Shown in pieces: positions 36,119-44,837 of a stretch of DNA of 64,000 nucleotides. Source of the stretch: Paraliobacillus ryukyuensis (GTDB taxonomy: Bacteria; Bacillota; Bacilli; Bacillales; Amphibacillaceae); the NCBI RefSeq assembly GCF_003315295.1, contig NZ_QNRI01000001.1, positions 124,001 to 188,000 of the forward strand, given 5' to 3'. The translations under genes and the position numbers were made by a program. Numbering within the stretch: the stretch's first letter is position 1; each line of letters begins with the position of its first letter. A model generated the notes under the pieces. It ran no database searches, was not told the DNA's origin, and was given only the letters and a program-made list of their open reading frames with translations.

Positions 36119-37402
36119 ATGAAAAAAATAAATATACGAGCAGCCTTAGGGATATTACTCCTTGTTACTTTCCTTAGTATGCCATTTATAAAACCGATCC
36201 AAACGTATTTAGCAATCCCCGGACATATCACGGTATTTAACAATGATCAGGAGACCATTAACCTCCCAGAAGTGAAACACGCAACAACCGCTGTGGCACA
36301 ATCAGATCGAGTGATAGAAGCGATGGACACGTCTAAATTCAAAACGCTAGATCAAGGAAAAAGTAATATTGTTTATCAAGTTGCTAATATTCCAGTAAAA
36401 AAAGTAAATGTGGATGTACTGAAGGATTACAAAGTGATACCAGGAGGGCAATCAGTTGGTGTTAATTTACAAACATTAGGAGTATTAGTTGTTGGGCACC
36501 ATTTAATTTCGACAGAGGAAGGAGAAAAGTCACCTGGCGAAAATGCAGATATTCAAGTGGGTGACATTATAACCAAAGTAAATGATAAACAAATAAAAAA
36601 CATGGAAGAAATAACACCGCTCGTAAATAAAGCAGGCGAGAGCAACAAACCGCTACAATTTACGATAAAACGAGATGAAAAAACATTAGAGAAAGAGTTA
36701 ACGCCTGCTTTAGATAAAGATGAAGATGCTTATCGAATTGGGTTGTATATTCGTGATTCGGCAGCTGGGATTGGGACAATGACATTTTATGATCCAAAAA
36801 CTAAAAAATATGGGGCATTAGGACATGTGATTTCGGATATGGATACCAAAAAACCAATCCAGATTAACGAAGGATCTATTGTTAAGTCCTCGATTAAAGA
36901 TATAAAGAAAGGTAATAACGGATTACCTGGAGAAAAGCAAGCAACGTTTTCAGCAGATAAAGAGCCGCTTGGTACAATAACGAAGAATACGCCATTCGGT
37001 GTATTTGGAGAAATTAACAAAAAATTGCAAGATAGTAAGTGGAATAAGCCGATGCCAATTGCTTTATCAGATCAAGTCGAATTAGGTAAAGCGCAGTTAT
37101 TAACTGTAGTGGAGGAAGAAAAGGTGGAAGCTTTTGATATAGAAATAGTGAATAGTGTAGTGCAAAAAAATCCGGCTACAAAAGGGATGATTATTAAAGT
37201 AACCGATGAAGAATTATTAGAAAAAACCGGCGGAATTGTTCAAGGAATGAGCGGTAGCCCTATCATTCAGAATGGAAAATTGATTGGGGCGGTTACCCAC
37301 GTTTTTGTCAATGATCCAACTAGTGGTTATGGTGTTCATATCGAATGGATGTTGCAAGAATCTGGGATCGATATTTATGACGAACAAAAACAAGCGAGCT
37401 AA
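36119..37402 (+). CDS. spoIVB: Stage IV sporulation signalling protease SpoIVB
   Basis: Forespore serine peptidase of family S55 that triggers pro-sigma-K processing by cleaving SpoIVFA. The 427-residue protein has an N-terminal membrane segment (about 8-26), a PDZ domain (about 120-195) and a C-terminal peptidase domain. His236 (GALGHVISD) and Ser378 (QGMSGSP) fall at the same numbers as the B. subtilis catalytic residues. CGAGGAG is upstream of the ATG. Located between recN and spo0A as in B. subtilis. I could not assign a sigma-F or sigma-G promoter with confidence. Confidence 0.95.
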   Translation: MKKINIRAALGILLLVTFLSMPFIKPIQTYLAIPGHITVFNNDQETINLPEVKHATTAVAQSDRVIEAMDTSKFKTLDQGKSNIVYQVANIPVKKVNVDVLKDYKVIPGGQSVGVNLQTLGVLVVGHHLISTEEGEKSPGENADIQVGDIITKVNDKQIKNMEEITPLVNKAGESNKPLQFTIKRDEKTLEKELTPALDKDEDAYRIGLYIRDSAAGIGTMTFYDPKTKKYGALGHVISDMDTKKPIQINEGSIVKSSIKDIKKGNNGLPGEKQATFSADKEPLGTITKNTPFGVFGEINKKLQDSKWNKPMPIALSDQVELGKAQLLTVVEEEKVEAFDIEIVNSVVQKNPATKGMIIKVTDEELLEKTGGIVQGMSGSPIIQNGKLIGAVTHVFVNDPTSGYGVHIEWMLQESGIDIYDEQKQAS

Positions 37403-37433
37403 TAAAGACAAAAAATTGAATTAAATATTGGAT

Positions 37434-37473
37434 GGCGAACTATATTGATACCTAATCAGTATAGTTCGTTTTG
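37434..37473 (+). terminator. Terminator of spoIVB
   Basis: CGAACTATA pairs with TATAGTTCG, with inner partial pairing of TTGAT/ATCAG, followed by TTTTG. Confidence 0.7.
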
Positions 37474-37799
37474 TTAAGAATGTAACTTGGTGTTATCACA
37501 AGTCATTTGACCATAAATTTTGTACTAAAAGCGAAAAAACAATCATATAATGTAAAATGCAAAAGAAAAATATACGAATTCGTTATCTAGTTGGAAATTT
37601 CATGCTATACTTAGGACATAAGTAATTGGTATTTTAAAGGAATATGTAACATTGTCGTAATTAATCGAAATAATGCAAAAAACGGAGAAAAAGATAGCTT
37701 TTTAAAGAAATATATTTTTTTTGAGGAAATTGAAGGTTTTTTAGAACTTGCGTCGAAATTGAATATATGCATAGAAAGGCAATGAGGAGGAGGAGCACA
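37474..37799 (+). promoter_or_regulatory. spo0A upstream regulatory region
   Basis: The 326-base gap before spo0A contains no gene. TGCTATACT at 37603-37611 is an extended -10 box. AAAGGAATAT at about 37637-37646 resembles a sigma-H -35 region, but no -10 lies at the usual distance. TTGTCGTAA (about 37652) and CGTCGAAAT (about 37751) are one-mismatch relatives of the Spo0A box. A dual vegetative/sigma-H promoter with autoregulation is known in B. subtilis; the assignments here are tentative. Confidence 0.35.
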
Positions 37800-38585
37800 A
37801 TGGTAGAAAAAATTAAAGTGTGTCTAGTGGATGATAATCGAGAGTTAGTGGAATTAATGGAGGATTATTTCGAAACCGAATCTGATATTGAAGTGGTAGG
37901 TACTGCTTATAACGGAAAAGAAAGCCTTGAAATTATCGAGGAAAAAGAACCGGATGTGATCATTTTAGATATCATAATGCCTCATATGGATGGTTTAGCA
38001 GTTCTTGGTAAGATCAAACAAATGGAATTAAAGAAAAAACCTAACGTGATTATGCTCACTGCTTTTGGTCAAGAAGAAGTTACCAAAAATGCAGTTAATT
38101 TAGGAGCTTCCTATTTTATCCTAAAACCCTTTGACTTAGATAATTTGGCAGATCAAATTCGTCAAGTGTATGGCATGCCAGTTTCAGACTCAAGACCATT
38201 AAAACAAAAATCTGCAAAAGAAAATGAAAAATTTGATTTAGAAACAAGCATTACACATATTATTCATGAAATCGGCGTACCAGCGCATATTAAAGGTTAT
38301 ATGTATTTAAGAGAAGCCATCACAATGGTATACAATGACATTGAGTTGTTAGGCTCCATCACCAAAGTGTTATACCCAGACATCGCGAAGAAATTCAATA
38401 CCACTGCATCTCGAGTTGAGCGAGCAATACGACATGCCATTGAAGTAGCTTGGAGTAGAGGAAATATAGAATCTATTTCGTCCTTATTCGGTTATACTGT
38501 AAATGTTTCAAAAGCAAAACCTACCAATAGTGAGTTTATTGCAATGGTAGCAGACCGACTTCGTTTAGAACATAAGGCATCTTAA
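37800..38585 (+). CDS. spo0A: Sporulation master regulator Spo0A
   Basis: Response regulator phosphorylated through the phosphorelay; commits cells to sporulation. The 261-residue protein has a receiver domain with acidic pocket DD (11-12), phosphorylated Asp57 (ILDIIM) and Lys109, a linker, and the C-terminal DNA-binding domain with the strongly conserved [19 protein letters not shown] and [28 protein letters not shown] precedes the ATG at 37800; the frame extends to 37767 but without support. Presence of Spo0A with the SpoIIIA set shows a spore former. Confidence 0.97.
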   Translation: MVEKIKVCLVDDNRELVELMEDYFETESDIEVVGTAYNGKESLEIIEEKEPDVIILDIIMPHMDGLAVLGKIKQMELKKKPNVIMLTAFGQEEVTKNAVNLGASYFILKPFDLDNLADQIRQVYGMPVSDSRPLKQKSAKENEKFDLETSITHIIHEIGVPAHIKGYMYLREAITMVYNDIELLGSITKVLYPDIAKKFNTTASRVERAIRHAIEVAWSRGNIESISSLFGYTVNVSKAKPTNSEFIAMVADRLRLEHKAS

Positions 38586-38659
38586 AAACAACATCTAAAT
38601 TTTAAAAATACTTATTTTTCTAATTAGTTATAGATAATAAATCTAAGTATGTTTTCCAA

Positions 38660-38703
38660 AAGTTCTCTGCTTAACGTTACAGTTAAAAAGAGAACTTTTT
38701 TTG
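38660..38703 (+). terminator. Terminator of spo0A
   Basis: AAAGTTCTC pairs with GAGAACTTT, with a nested TTAAC/GTTAA helix, followed by TTTTT. Confidence 0.85.
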
Positions 38704-38760
38704 ATGATTATGTGAATAGAACCTTTCTTTTGAGAGAAATTAAACAAAAAAGGAGGTTGT

Positions 38761-39357
38761 ATGTTGAAAAAAATATTACTAATAGTTATGTTATTTAGCT
38801 TTCTGTTACCTGTATCAGCGTTAGCAAAAGAAACCTATACGGTTCAACCAGGTGATACCATGTGGAAAATTGCTGTTCGTTATCAAATCGGTGTGACTGA
38901 GATCATTGAAGCAAACCCCCAAATAAAGAATCCGAATTTGATTTATCCAAATCAACAATTAAACATTCCAACTATTGATTCGATTAAACATACCGAACAT
39001 TTAGTTATTCAATTAACAAACCAAGAACGGGCGAAGTATGGACTTCCAGCTTTGAAACCCGATTGGGAACTTTCTCGCGTGGCACGCTATAAGTCACAAG
39101 ATATGAGAGATAAAGGATATTTTTCCCACACAAGTCCAACTTATGGTTCTCCATTTGATATGATGAAAGCCTTTGGAGTCTCTTATCAACGAGCGGGTGA
39201 GAATATCGCAAGAGGACAACAGACACCACAAGACGTTGTGCGAGCTTGGATGAATAGTTCGGGACATCGAAAAAATATCCTTGGTGACTTTACTCATATC
39301 GGTGTAGGTTATGTAGAGAATGGGAAATATTGGACACAAATGTTTATTAAACGCTAA
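38761..39357 (+). CDS. Secreted LysM-CAP domain protein
   Basis: A 198-residue exported protein. A signal peptide (MLKKILLIVMLFSFLLPVSALA) is followed by one LysM domain (about 25-70, YTVQPGDTMWKIAVRYQIGV) that should bind peptidoglycan, and a CAP/SCP domain (about 80-197, LTNQERAKYGLPALKPDW, then GYFSHTSP, AGENIARGQQTP and WMNSSGHRKNIL). It is of the YkwD/spore-coat SafA-neighbour type. CAP proteins of this class in Bacillus are often linked to spores or germination, but the exact role is unknown. AGGAGG precedes the ATG. Confidence 0.85.
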   Translation: MLKKILLIVMLFSFLLPVSALAKETYTVQPGDTMWKIAVRYQIGVTEIIEANPQIKNPNLIYPNQQLNIPTIDSIKHTEHLVIQLTNQERAKYGLPALKPDWELSRVARYKSQDMRDKGYFSHTSPTYGSPFDMMKAFGVSYQRAGENIARGQQTPQDVVRAWMNSSGHRKNILGDFTHIGVGYVENGKYWTQMFIKR

Positions 39358-39414
39358 CATGTGAAAAAGACTGGGACAAAACAACAATTAATTTTTTATA
39401 ACAAAATGAATACT

Positions 39415-39573
39415 GCCGTGGAAATAAGCTACCTTTCCGCAGGCACGGCTTCAGCTAACTCATTAAAGCACAAAACACTTTAAAAAGTGGATGCTCAAGC
39501 TCACGGGAGTGCGATTACTCGCCCTATCGAAAACATTTTCTGTTCCTGCAGGAGTGGCGCATAATTCCACAGC
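39415..39573 (-). repeat. Dispersed intergenic repeat, copy 2 (inverted)
   Basis: Read on the minus strand, this block contains CACTCCTGCAGGAACAG, ATGTTTTCGATAGGGCGAG and TAATCGCACTCCCGTGAG, matching copy 1 near 3698-3754 with few changes. It continues to GCCGTGCCTGCGGAAAGGTAGC and TTATTTCCACGGC, the counterpart of the other end of copy 1. The outer ends TGTGGAAT and ATTTCCACGG are roughly inverted. No gene is seen in the surrounding 39358-39797 gap apart from this repeat and the following hairpin. Confidence 0.75.
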
Positions 39574-39596
39574 TAATCATTAATTCTACTTAAATT

Positions 39597-39640
39597 AACG
39601 AACCTTCATTCGCGTCTGCAGAGTGAAGGTTCGTTTTTTG
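39597..39640 (+). terminator. Terminator-like hairpin after the repeat
   Basis: AACGAACCTTCA pairs perfectly with TGAAGGTTCGTT around a 15-base loop, followed by TTTTG. It is a strong stem-loop about 240 bases past the LysM-CAP gene. Confidence 0.75.
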
Positions 39641-39797
39641 ATAAATGCTATATAGTTTTGTCACAAGCACTTTTTTGGTTCTTTTTACAAAGTTTCTAGT
39701 TAACCTAATTAAAATAATCTGAACCTTACTGTAACAATTTCTCTAAAAGTATGATAATATTTTTACAAAAGAGAAAATATAATTGGAGAGGTTTTTA

Positions 39798-41150
39798 ATG
39801 AAAGTAGCTAAATTTGGAGGAAGTTCAGTCGCGAGTGCTGAACAAATTAAAAAAGTAGCATCCATCATTCAAGATGATTCAGACAGAAAAGTTGTGGTTG
39901 TTTCAGCACCTGGAAAACGTACAGCAGAAGATACAAAAGTTACAGATTTATTGATACAGTTGGGAGAGGATTTAATAAATGGCGAAGCTTACCAGCCAGC
40001 ATTGGATCTAGTTCTAAATAGATTTCAATTAATTACAGATGACCTTAATATAACGAATCAAGTGGTGCAAGAAATTAAATCAGATGTAGCATCCATTATT
40101 TCAAGTAATTATTCCGATCAAATGAAACTAGAAGCAATTAAATCAATTGGCGAAGACTCATCTGCAAAAGTGGTAAGTGAATACTTAAAACATATAGGGC
40201 TGAATGCAGCATATTTAAATCCAAAAGATGCAGGTATCATTGTTAGTAATGAACCTGGAAGCGCACAATTTTTAGACGAAAGTCTTGATTTACTATATGA
40301 ATTACATAAGCGCGAAGAAATTGTTGTTATACCTGGTTTCTTTGGTTTTACTAAAGAAGGTAAATTAGTAACTTTCTCACGAGGTGGGTCAGATATTACT
40401 GGTTCGATAGTAGCCGCTGGTGTCAAGGCAGACTTATATGAAAATTTCACGGATGTGGATTCAGTATATTGTGTGAATCCTTCTATTGTAGAGAATCCAA
40501 AAGAGATTACTTCACTTACGTACAAAGAAATGCGAGAGTTGTCTTATGCAGGTTTTTCGGTTTTTCACGATGAAGCATTAATTCCTGCAGTAAAGGCAAA
40601 AATCCCTGTTAGCATAAAAAATACGAATAATCCAGGTGCGATGGGAACAATTATTGTTTCTGAAAAAGAAGTTAGAGGTAATCCCGTTGTTGGGATTGCT
40701 TCTGCTAAAGGATTTTTAAGTTTATATGTTAGCAAATATTTAATGAATAGAGAATTAGGTTTTGGTAGGCGATTGCTTCACATTTTAGAAGATGAAGGGA
40801 TATCATTTGAACATACGCCTTCTGGTATTGACGATATGTCAGTAATCATGAATGAAAATCAGCTGCCAATTGAAAAAGAAGCAAAAATAATCGAGCGGAT
40901 TAAAAATGAACTTCACCCTGATCTTGTTTATACTGAGCGTAACTTAGCTTTAATTATGATTGTTGGTGAAGATATGGACAGTACGATTGGCGTAGCAGCC
41001 AAAGCGACGGAGGCATTTTCTCGAGTTAATGTTAATCTTGAAATGATCAACCAAGGATCATCGGAAGTTTCATTAATGTTTGGTGTGAAAGAAGAAGGTG
41101 TAGATGTAGCTGTTCGTTCTCTCTATGAAGCTTTTTTTACTGAAGCTTAG
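39798..41150 (+). CDS. Aspartate kinase, class III type
   Basis: Phosphorylates aspartate at the head of the lysine, threonine and methionine pathways. The 450-residue protein has the N-terminal kinase motif KFGGSSVA, the FSRGGSDITGS substrate loop and the C-terminal tandem ACT domains (about 300-450, with MIVGEDMDSTIGVA and NLEMINQGSSEVSLMFGV). Length and arrangement match B. subtilis YclM (aspartokinase III), which is inhibited jointly by lysine and threonine. The ATG at 39798 follows GGAGAGG. No lysine riboswitch lies upstream. It is not in this location in B. subtilis. Confidence 0.9.
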   Translation: MKVAKFGGSSVASAEQIKKVASIIQDDSDRKVVVVSAPGKRTAEDTKVTDLLIQLGEDLINGEAYQPALDLVLNRFQLITDDLNITNQVVQEIKSDVASIISSNYSDQMKLEAIKSIGEDSSAKVVSEYLKHIGLNAAYLNPKDAGIIVSNEPGSAQFLDESLDLLYELHKREEIVVIPGFFGFTKEGKLVTFSRGGSDITGSIVAAGVKADLYENFTDVDSVYCVNPSIVENPKEITSLTYKEMRELSYAGFSVFHDEALIPAVKAKIPVSIKNTNNPGAMGTIIVSEKEVRGNPVVGIASAKGFLSLYVSKYLMNRELGFGRRLLHILEDEGISFEHTPSGIDDMSVIMNENQLPIEKEAKIIERIKNELHPDLVYTERNLALIMIVGEDMDSTIGVAAKATEAFSRVNVNLEMINQGSSEVSLMFGVKEEGVDVAVRSLYEAFFTEA

Positions 41151-41180
41151 TTAACACTCATTAATAACTGTAAATTATAT

Positions 41181-41220
41181 AAGAACCTGCGTGATTCATT
41201 TATGTTATGCAGGTTCTTTG
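41181..41220 (+). terminator. Terminator of the aspartate kinase gene
   Basis: AAGAACCTGC pairs with GCAGGTTCTT around an 18-base loop, then TGTTATT. The stem is good and the T-run is short. Confidence 0.7.
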
Positions 41221-41388
41221 TTATTAACTTGTTTGTTTCATTGATGTATACCTTGCCAAAAAAAGAAGAAACGTCTATGATGGAAGTAGGTAAATTATCA
41301 ATAACAAAAGTGAAAATGTATAGCAAATATAATTTCGAATATTCTACAACGCTAATTTTTTTCAAGTTTCTTAAGGAGGAATTTTTTT

Positions 41389-42813
41389 ATGACCAAAAAT
41401 TATGACCTAGTCATATTAGGAGGTGGTACAGGTGGATACGTTGCTGCCATCCGCGCCACTCAATTAGGCTTAAAAACTGCCATTGTTGAGAAAGATAAAT
41501 TAGGTGGCACTTGCCTTCACCGTGGTTGTATACCATCAAAAGCATTATTAAAGAGTGCATCCGTTTATCAACAGGCTTTACGTGCAGATTCTTATGGTAT
41601 TACAGTAAAGGATACGAGTGTTAATTTCAGTAAAGTTCAAGATAGAAAACAATCAATTGTTGATCAATTGCATCAAGGCGTCGTCGGTTTAATGAAAAAA
41701 GGCAAGATTGATGTGTATGAAGGTATTGGAAGATTGTTGGGACCGTCAATATTTTCTCCTACAGCAGGAACGATTTCTGTTGAAATGAATGATGGTTCAG
41801 ACAACGAAATGCTTGTCAGTAAAAATGTTATTATTGCCACTGGCTCTACCGTAAGGACGTTACCTAACATTGAAATAGATGGAGAATACATTCTATCTTC
41901 TGATGACGCCTTGGAGTTACCATCATTACCAGAATCCATGATTATTGTTGGCGGTGGGGTAATTGGTGTCGAATGGGCATCTATGCTAGCTGATTTTGGT
42001 GTGCAAATTACAATCATCGAATCTGCTGAACAAATTTTACCTGCTGAAGATCAAGCAATTGTTAAAGAGATGCAAAAGCAATTAAAGAAAAAAGGAGTTA
42101 GCATCTATACGAATGCAAGTATGCATGAACAAGTAAATAAAGATAATGGCATGGTACAGATTCAAGTTTCTGAAAAAGAGCAAGTTATTGATTTAACAGC
42201 AGATAAACTGTTATTGGCGGTTGGTCGACAAGCTATTACCAAAAATATCGGTCTTGAGAATACTGACATTCAGTTAAATGAGGCTGGTTTTATTCAAGTG
42301 AATGAGCATTATCAAACAAAAGAATCACATATCTATGCCATAGGCGATTGCATCGGGGGCATGCAATTAGCCCATGTTGCTTCACATGAAGGAAAACATG
42401 CGGTAGAGCATATTGCTGGTGAACAGCCTTTTGCTATCAAACAACAAGATATTCCAGTATGTATCTATTCTAACCCAGAAATTGCGCATGTTGGTTTAAC
42501 AGAGAAAGAAGCCCTAAATCGAGGATATGATATTGAAAAAGGATCGATTCGTTTCCAAGCTATCGGAAAAGCATTAATTAATGGTACACCTGATGGCTTT
42601 GTCAAAATTATTTCGGATAAAGCAACAAATGATGTATTAGGGATTCATATTATTGGTGCCAATGCAACCGAGTTAATTTCAGAAGCGGGTTTAGCAAAAG
42701 TATTGGATGCTGTGCCTTGGGAAATTGGTCAAACGATTCATCCCCATCCATCAATGTCAGAAGCGATAGCTGAAGCCGCATTAGATATTGATCATATGAA
42801 AATACACGGTTAA
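41389..42813 (+). CDS. lpdV: Dihydrolipoyl dehydrogenase (E3) of the branched-chain 2-oxoacid dehydrogenase
   Basis: FAD-dependent E3 that reoxidises the lipoyl groups of BkdB. The 474-residue protein has the FAD-binding GGGTGGYVAAIRA, the redox disulfide GGTCLHRGCIPSKALL, the NAD-binding IIVGGGVIGVEWASMLA, the second FAD motif YAIGDCIGG and the C-terminal active-site HPHPSMSEAIAEA with His-Glu. AAGGAGG precedes the ATG. It is first in the present bkd cluster, where ptb, bcd and buk usually precede it. Confidence 0.93.
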   Translation: MTKNYDLVILGGGTGGYVAAIRATQLGLKTAIVEKDKLGGTCLHRGCIPSKALLKSASVYQQALRADSYGITVKDTSVNFSKVQDRKQSIVDQLHQGVVGLMKKGKIDVYEGIGRLLGPSIFSPTAGTISVEMNDGSDNEMLVSKNVIIATGSTVRTLPNIEIDGEYILSSDDALELPSLPESMIIVGGGVIGVEWASMLADFGVQITIIESAEQILPAEDQAIVKEMQKQLKKKGVSIYTNASMHEQVNKDNGMVQIQVSEKEQVIDLTADKLLLAVGRQAITKNIGLENTDIQLNEAGFIQVNEHYQTKESHIYAIGDCIGGMQLAHVASHEGKHAVEHIAGEQPFAIKQQDIPVCIYSNPEIAHVGLTEKEALNRGYDIEKGSIRFQAIGKALINGTPDGFVKIISDKATNDVLGIHIIGANATELISEAGLAKVLDAVPWEIGQTIHPHPSMSEAIAEAALDIDHMKIHG

Positions 42814-42827
42814 AAGGAGGAAAATTC

Positions 42828-43835
42828 ATGAGTTTAAGTAAACATCAGCAACTTGGCTTGTCTGATCAAAACATATTAGAAATGTACCGAACCATGTTAT
42901 TAGCGCGCAGAATTGATGAGCGCATGTGGCTATTAAATCGATCTGGAAAGATACCTTTCGTTGTTTCTTGTCAAGGGCAAGAGGCTCAACAAGTGGGAGC
43001 TAGTTATGCATTAGATCGTACGAAAGATTATGCTGCACCATACTACCGAGACGTTGGTGTGGTTTTATCTTTAGGTATGACAGCAAGAGAGTTAATGCTT
43101 CAAGCATATGCAAAAGCGGAAGACCCTAACTCAGGTGGTAGACAAATGCCCGGGCACTATGGTCAAAAGAAAAATAGAATGTTAACTGGTTCATCACCAG
43201 TAACCACACAAGTACCACATGCGGTAGGTGTAGGATTAGCTGCCAAAATGGAAAAGAAGGATATTGTGAGTTTTGTTACATTAGGGGAAGGTTCTTCTAA
43301 TCAGGGGGATTTCCATGAAGGAGCTAACTTTGCTGCAGTCCATAAACTGCCTGTTATTTTTATGGTAGAAAATAACCAATATGCCATCTCAGTTCCGCTA
43401 AACAAACAAGTGGCTTGCGAAAAAATATCTGATCGAGCGATTGGGTATGGTATGCCCGGCGTAACGGTTGATGGAAATGATCCGCTTGCTGTCTATGAAG
43501 CAGTGAAACAAGCTGTAGATCGTGCAAGGACAGGCGAAGGTCCAACTTTAATCGAGGCTGTGTCTTATCGTCTAACCCCACACTCAAGTGATGATGATGA
43601 TCGCAGCTATCGAGAACGAGAAGAAGTAGAACAAGCGAAGCAAAAAGACGGATTACTAACGTTTAAATCTTATGTACAAGATCAAGAGATTGCTACAAAT
43701 AGTGAGTTAGAACAAATGGAACAAGAGATAAGAGAAATCATTGATGAGGCGACAGCGTATGCAGAAAATGCGCCTTATGCTAAACCAGAGTCAATCTATG
43801 ATTTTGTTTATGGTAATGAAGGGAGTACGAGATAA
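42828..43835 (+). CDS. bkdAA: Branched-chain 2-oxoacid dehydrogenase E1 alpha subunit
   Basis: Thiamine diphosphate-dependent decarboxylase subunit producing acyl groups from the 2-oxoacids of valine, leucine and isoleucine; in bacilli these prime branched-chain fatty acids. The 335-residue protein has the phosphorylation-loop-like region YRLTPHSSDDDDRSYR and the TPP-binding segment LGEGSSNQGDFHEGANFA with final ENN. AAAGGAGG precedes the ATG. The stop overlaps the bkdAB start (TAATG). Confidence 0.94.
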   Translation: MSLSKHQQLGLSDQNILEMYRTMLLARRIDERMWLLNRSGKIPFVVSCQGQEAQQVGASYALDRTKDYAAPYYRDVGVVLSLGMTARELMLQAYAKAEDPNSGGRQMPGHYGQKKNRMLTGSSPVTTQVPHAVGVGLAAKMEKKDIVSFVTLGEGSSNQGDFHEGANFAAVHKLPVIFMVENNQYAISVPLNKQVACEKISDRAIGYGMPGVTVDGNDPLAVYEAVKQAVDRARTGEGPTLIEAVSYRLTPHSSDDDDRSYREREEVEQAKQKDGLLTFKSYVQDQEIATNSELEQMEQEIREIIDEATAYAENAPYAKPESIYDFVYGNEGSTR

Positions 43836-44818
43836 TGCCAGTTTTATCTTATATCCAAGCGATAACAAAAGCACTGCAAGAAGAAATGGAGCGAGATGAG
43901 AAGGTATTTGTTTTAGGAGAAGATGTTGGTGTAAGAGGGGGCGTGTTTCGAGCAACAGATGGTCTCTATGAACAATTTGGTGAAACACGAGTGATTGATA
44001 CACCATTAGCTGAGTCTGCAATTGCTGGTGTTGGCATTGGGGCTGCAATGTACGGTATGCGCCCAGTAGCAGAAATGCAATTTGCTGATTTTATTTTACC
44101 TGCTGTTAATCAGATTATTTCAGAAGCAGCAAAAATTCGCTATCGATCAAACAATGATTGGACCGCTCCTATTACCATCCGAGCACCATATGGTGGTGGC
44201 GTTCATGGTGCACTTTACCATTCACAATCGATTGAAGCGATCTTTGCTAATCAACCCGGTTTGAAAATTGTGATGCCGTCCTCCCCATATGATGCAAAAG
44301 GACTGTTAAAAGCAGCGATTCGTGATGAGGATCCTGTGTTATTTTTAGAACATAAACGTGCGTATCGTTCAATCAAAGAAGAAGTCCCGGATACAGACTA
44401 CACGTTACCGATTGGAAAAGCAGAGGTGAAACGTGACGGTGCTGATATTACGGTGATTACGTATGGCTTATGTGTACAGTTTGCATTGCAAGCTGCTGAA
44501 AAATTGGAGAAAGAAGACATTGATGTCCATATTCTAGATTTGCGTACCGTGTATCCACTAGATCAAGAAGCAATTAAAGAAGCAGCATCTAAAACAGGGA
44601 AAGTGTTGTTGATTACCGAAGATAATAAAGAAGGAAGTATCATTGGCGAAGTCGCAGCAATTATTAGTGAGCACTGTTTGTTTGATCTTGATGCACCAAT
44701 CAAGCGTTTAGCTGGCCCTGATGTTCCAGCTATGCCTTATGCACCTCCGTTAGAAAAAGAATTTATGATTAATCCAGATAAAATTGAAGCTGCTATGCGC
44801 GAATTGGCTGAATTTTAA
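43835..44818 (+). CDS. bkdAB: Branched-chain 2-oxoacid dehydrogenase E1 beta subunit
   Basis: Forms the E1 heterotetramer with BkdAA. The 327-residue transketolase-like protein shows the family segments VFVLGEDVGVRGGVFRAT, then RVIDTPLAESAIAGVGIGAA, PYGGGVHGALYHSQS, LLITEDNKEGSIIGEVAA and the C-terminal transketolase domain. It starts within the bkdAA stop codon, so the subunits are translationally coupled. Confidence 0.94.
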   Translation: MPVLSYIQAITKALQEEMERDEKVFVLGEDVGVRGGVFRATDGLYEQFGETRVIDTPLAESAIAGVGIGAAMYGMRPVAEMQFADFILPAVNQIISEAAKIRYRSNNDWTAPITIRAPYGGGVHGALYHSQSIEAIFANQPGLKIVMPSSPYDAKGLLKAAIRDEDPVLFLEHKRAYRSIKEEVPDTDYTLPIGKAEVKRDGADITVITYGLCVQFALQAAEKLEKEDIDVHILDLRTVYPLDQEAIKEAASKTGKVLLITEDNKEGSIIGEVAAIISEHCLFDLDAPIKRLAGPDVPAMPYAPPLEKEFMINPDKIEAAMRELAEF

Positions 44819-44837
44819 TAGAATTTGAGGTGGAAAA

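Noticed and set aside
37637-37672. Sigma-H promoter for spo0A
   Set aside because: The -35-like AAAGGAATAT has no GAAT-type -10 at normal spacing (the nearest is about five bases too far), so it is listed only as part of the regulatory region.
39640-39797. Possible lysine riboswitch before the aspartate kinase
   Set aside because: The gap is too short and lacks L-box features; only a weak promoter-like sequence is present.
41202-41405. 67-codon frame before lpdV
   Set aside because: It starts in the aspartate kinase terminator and overlaps the lpdV start in another frame, without a ribosome site.
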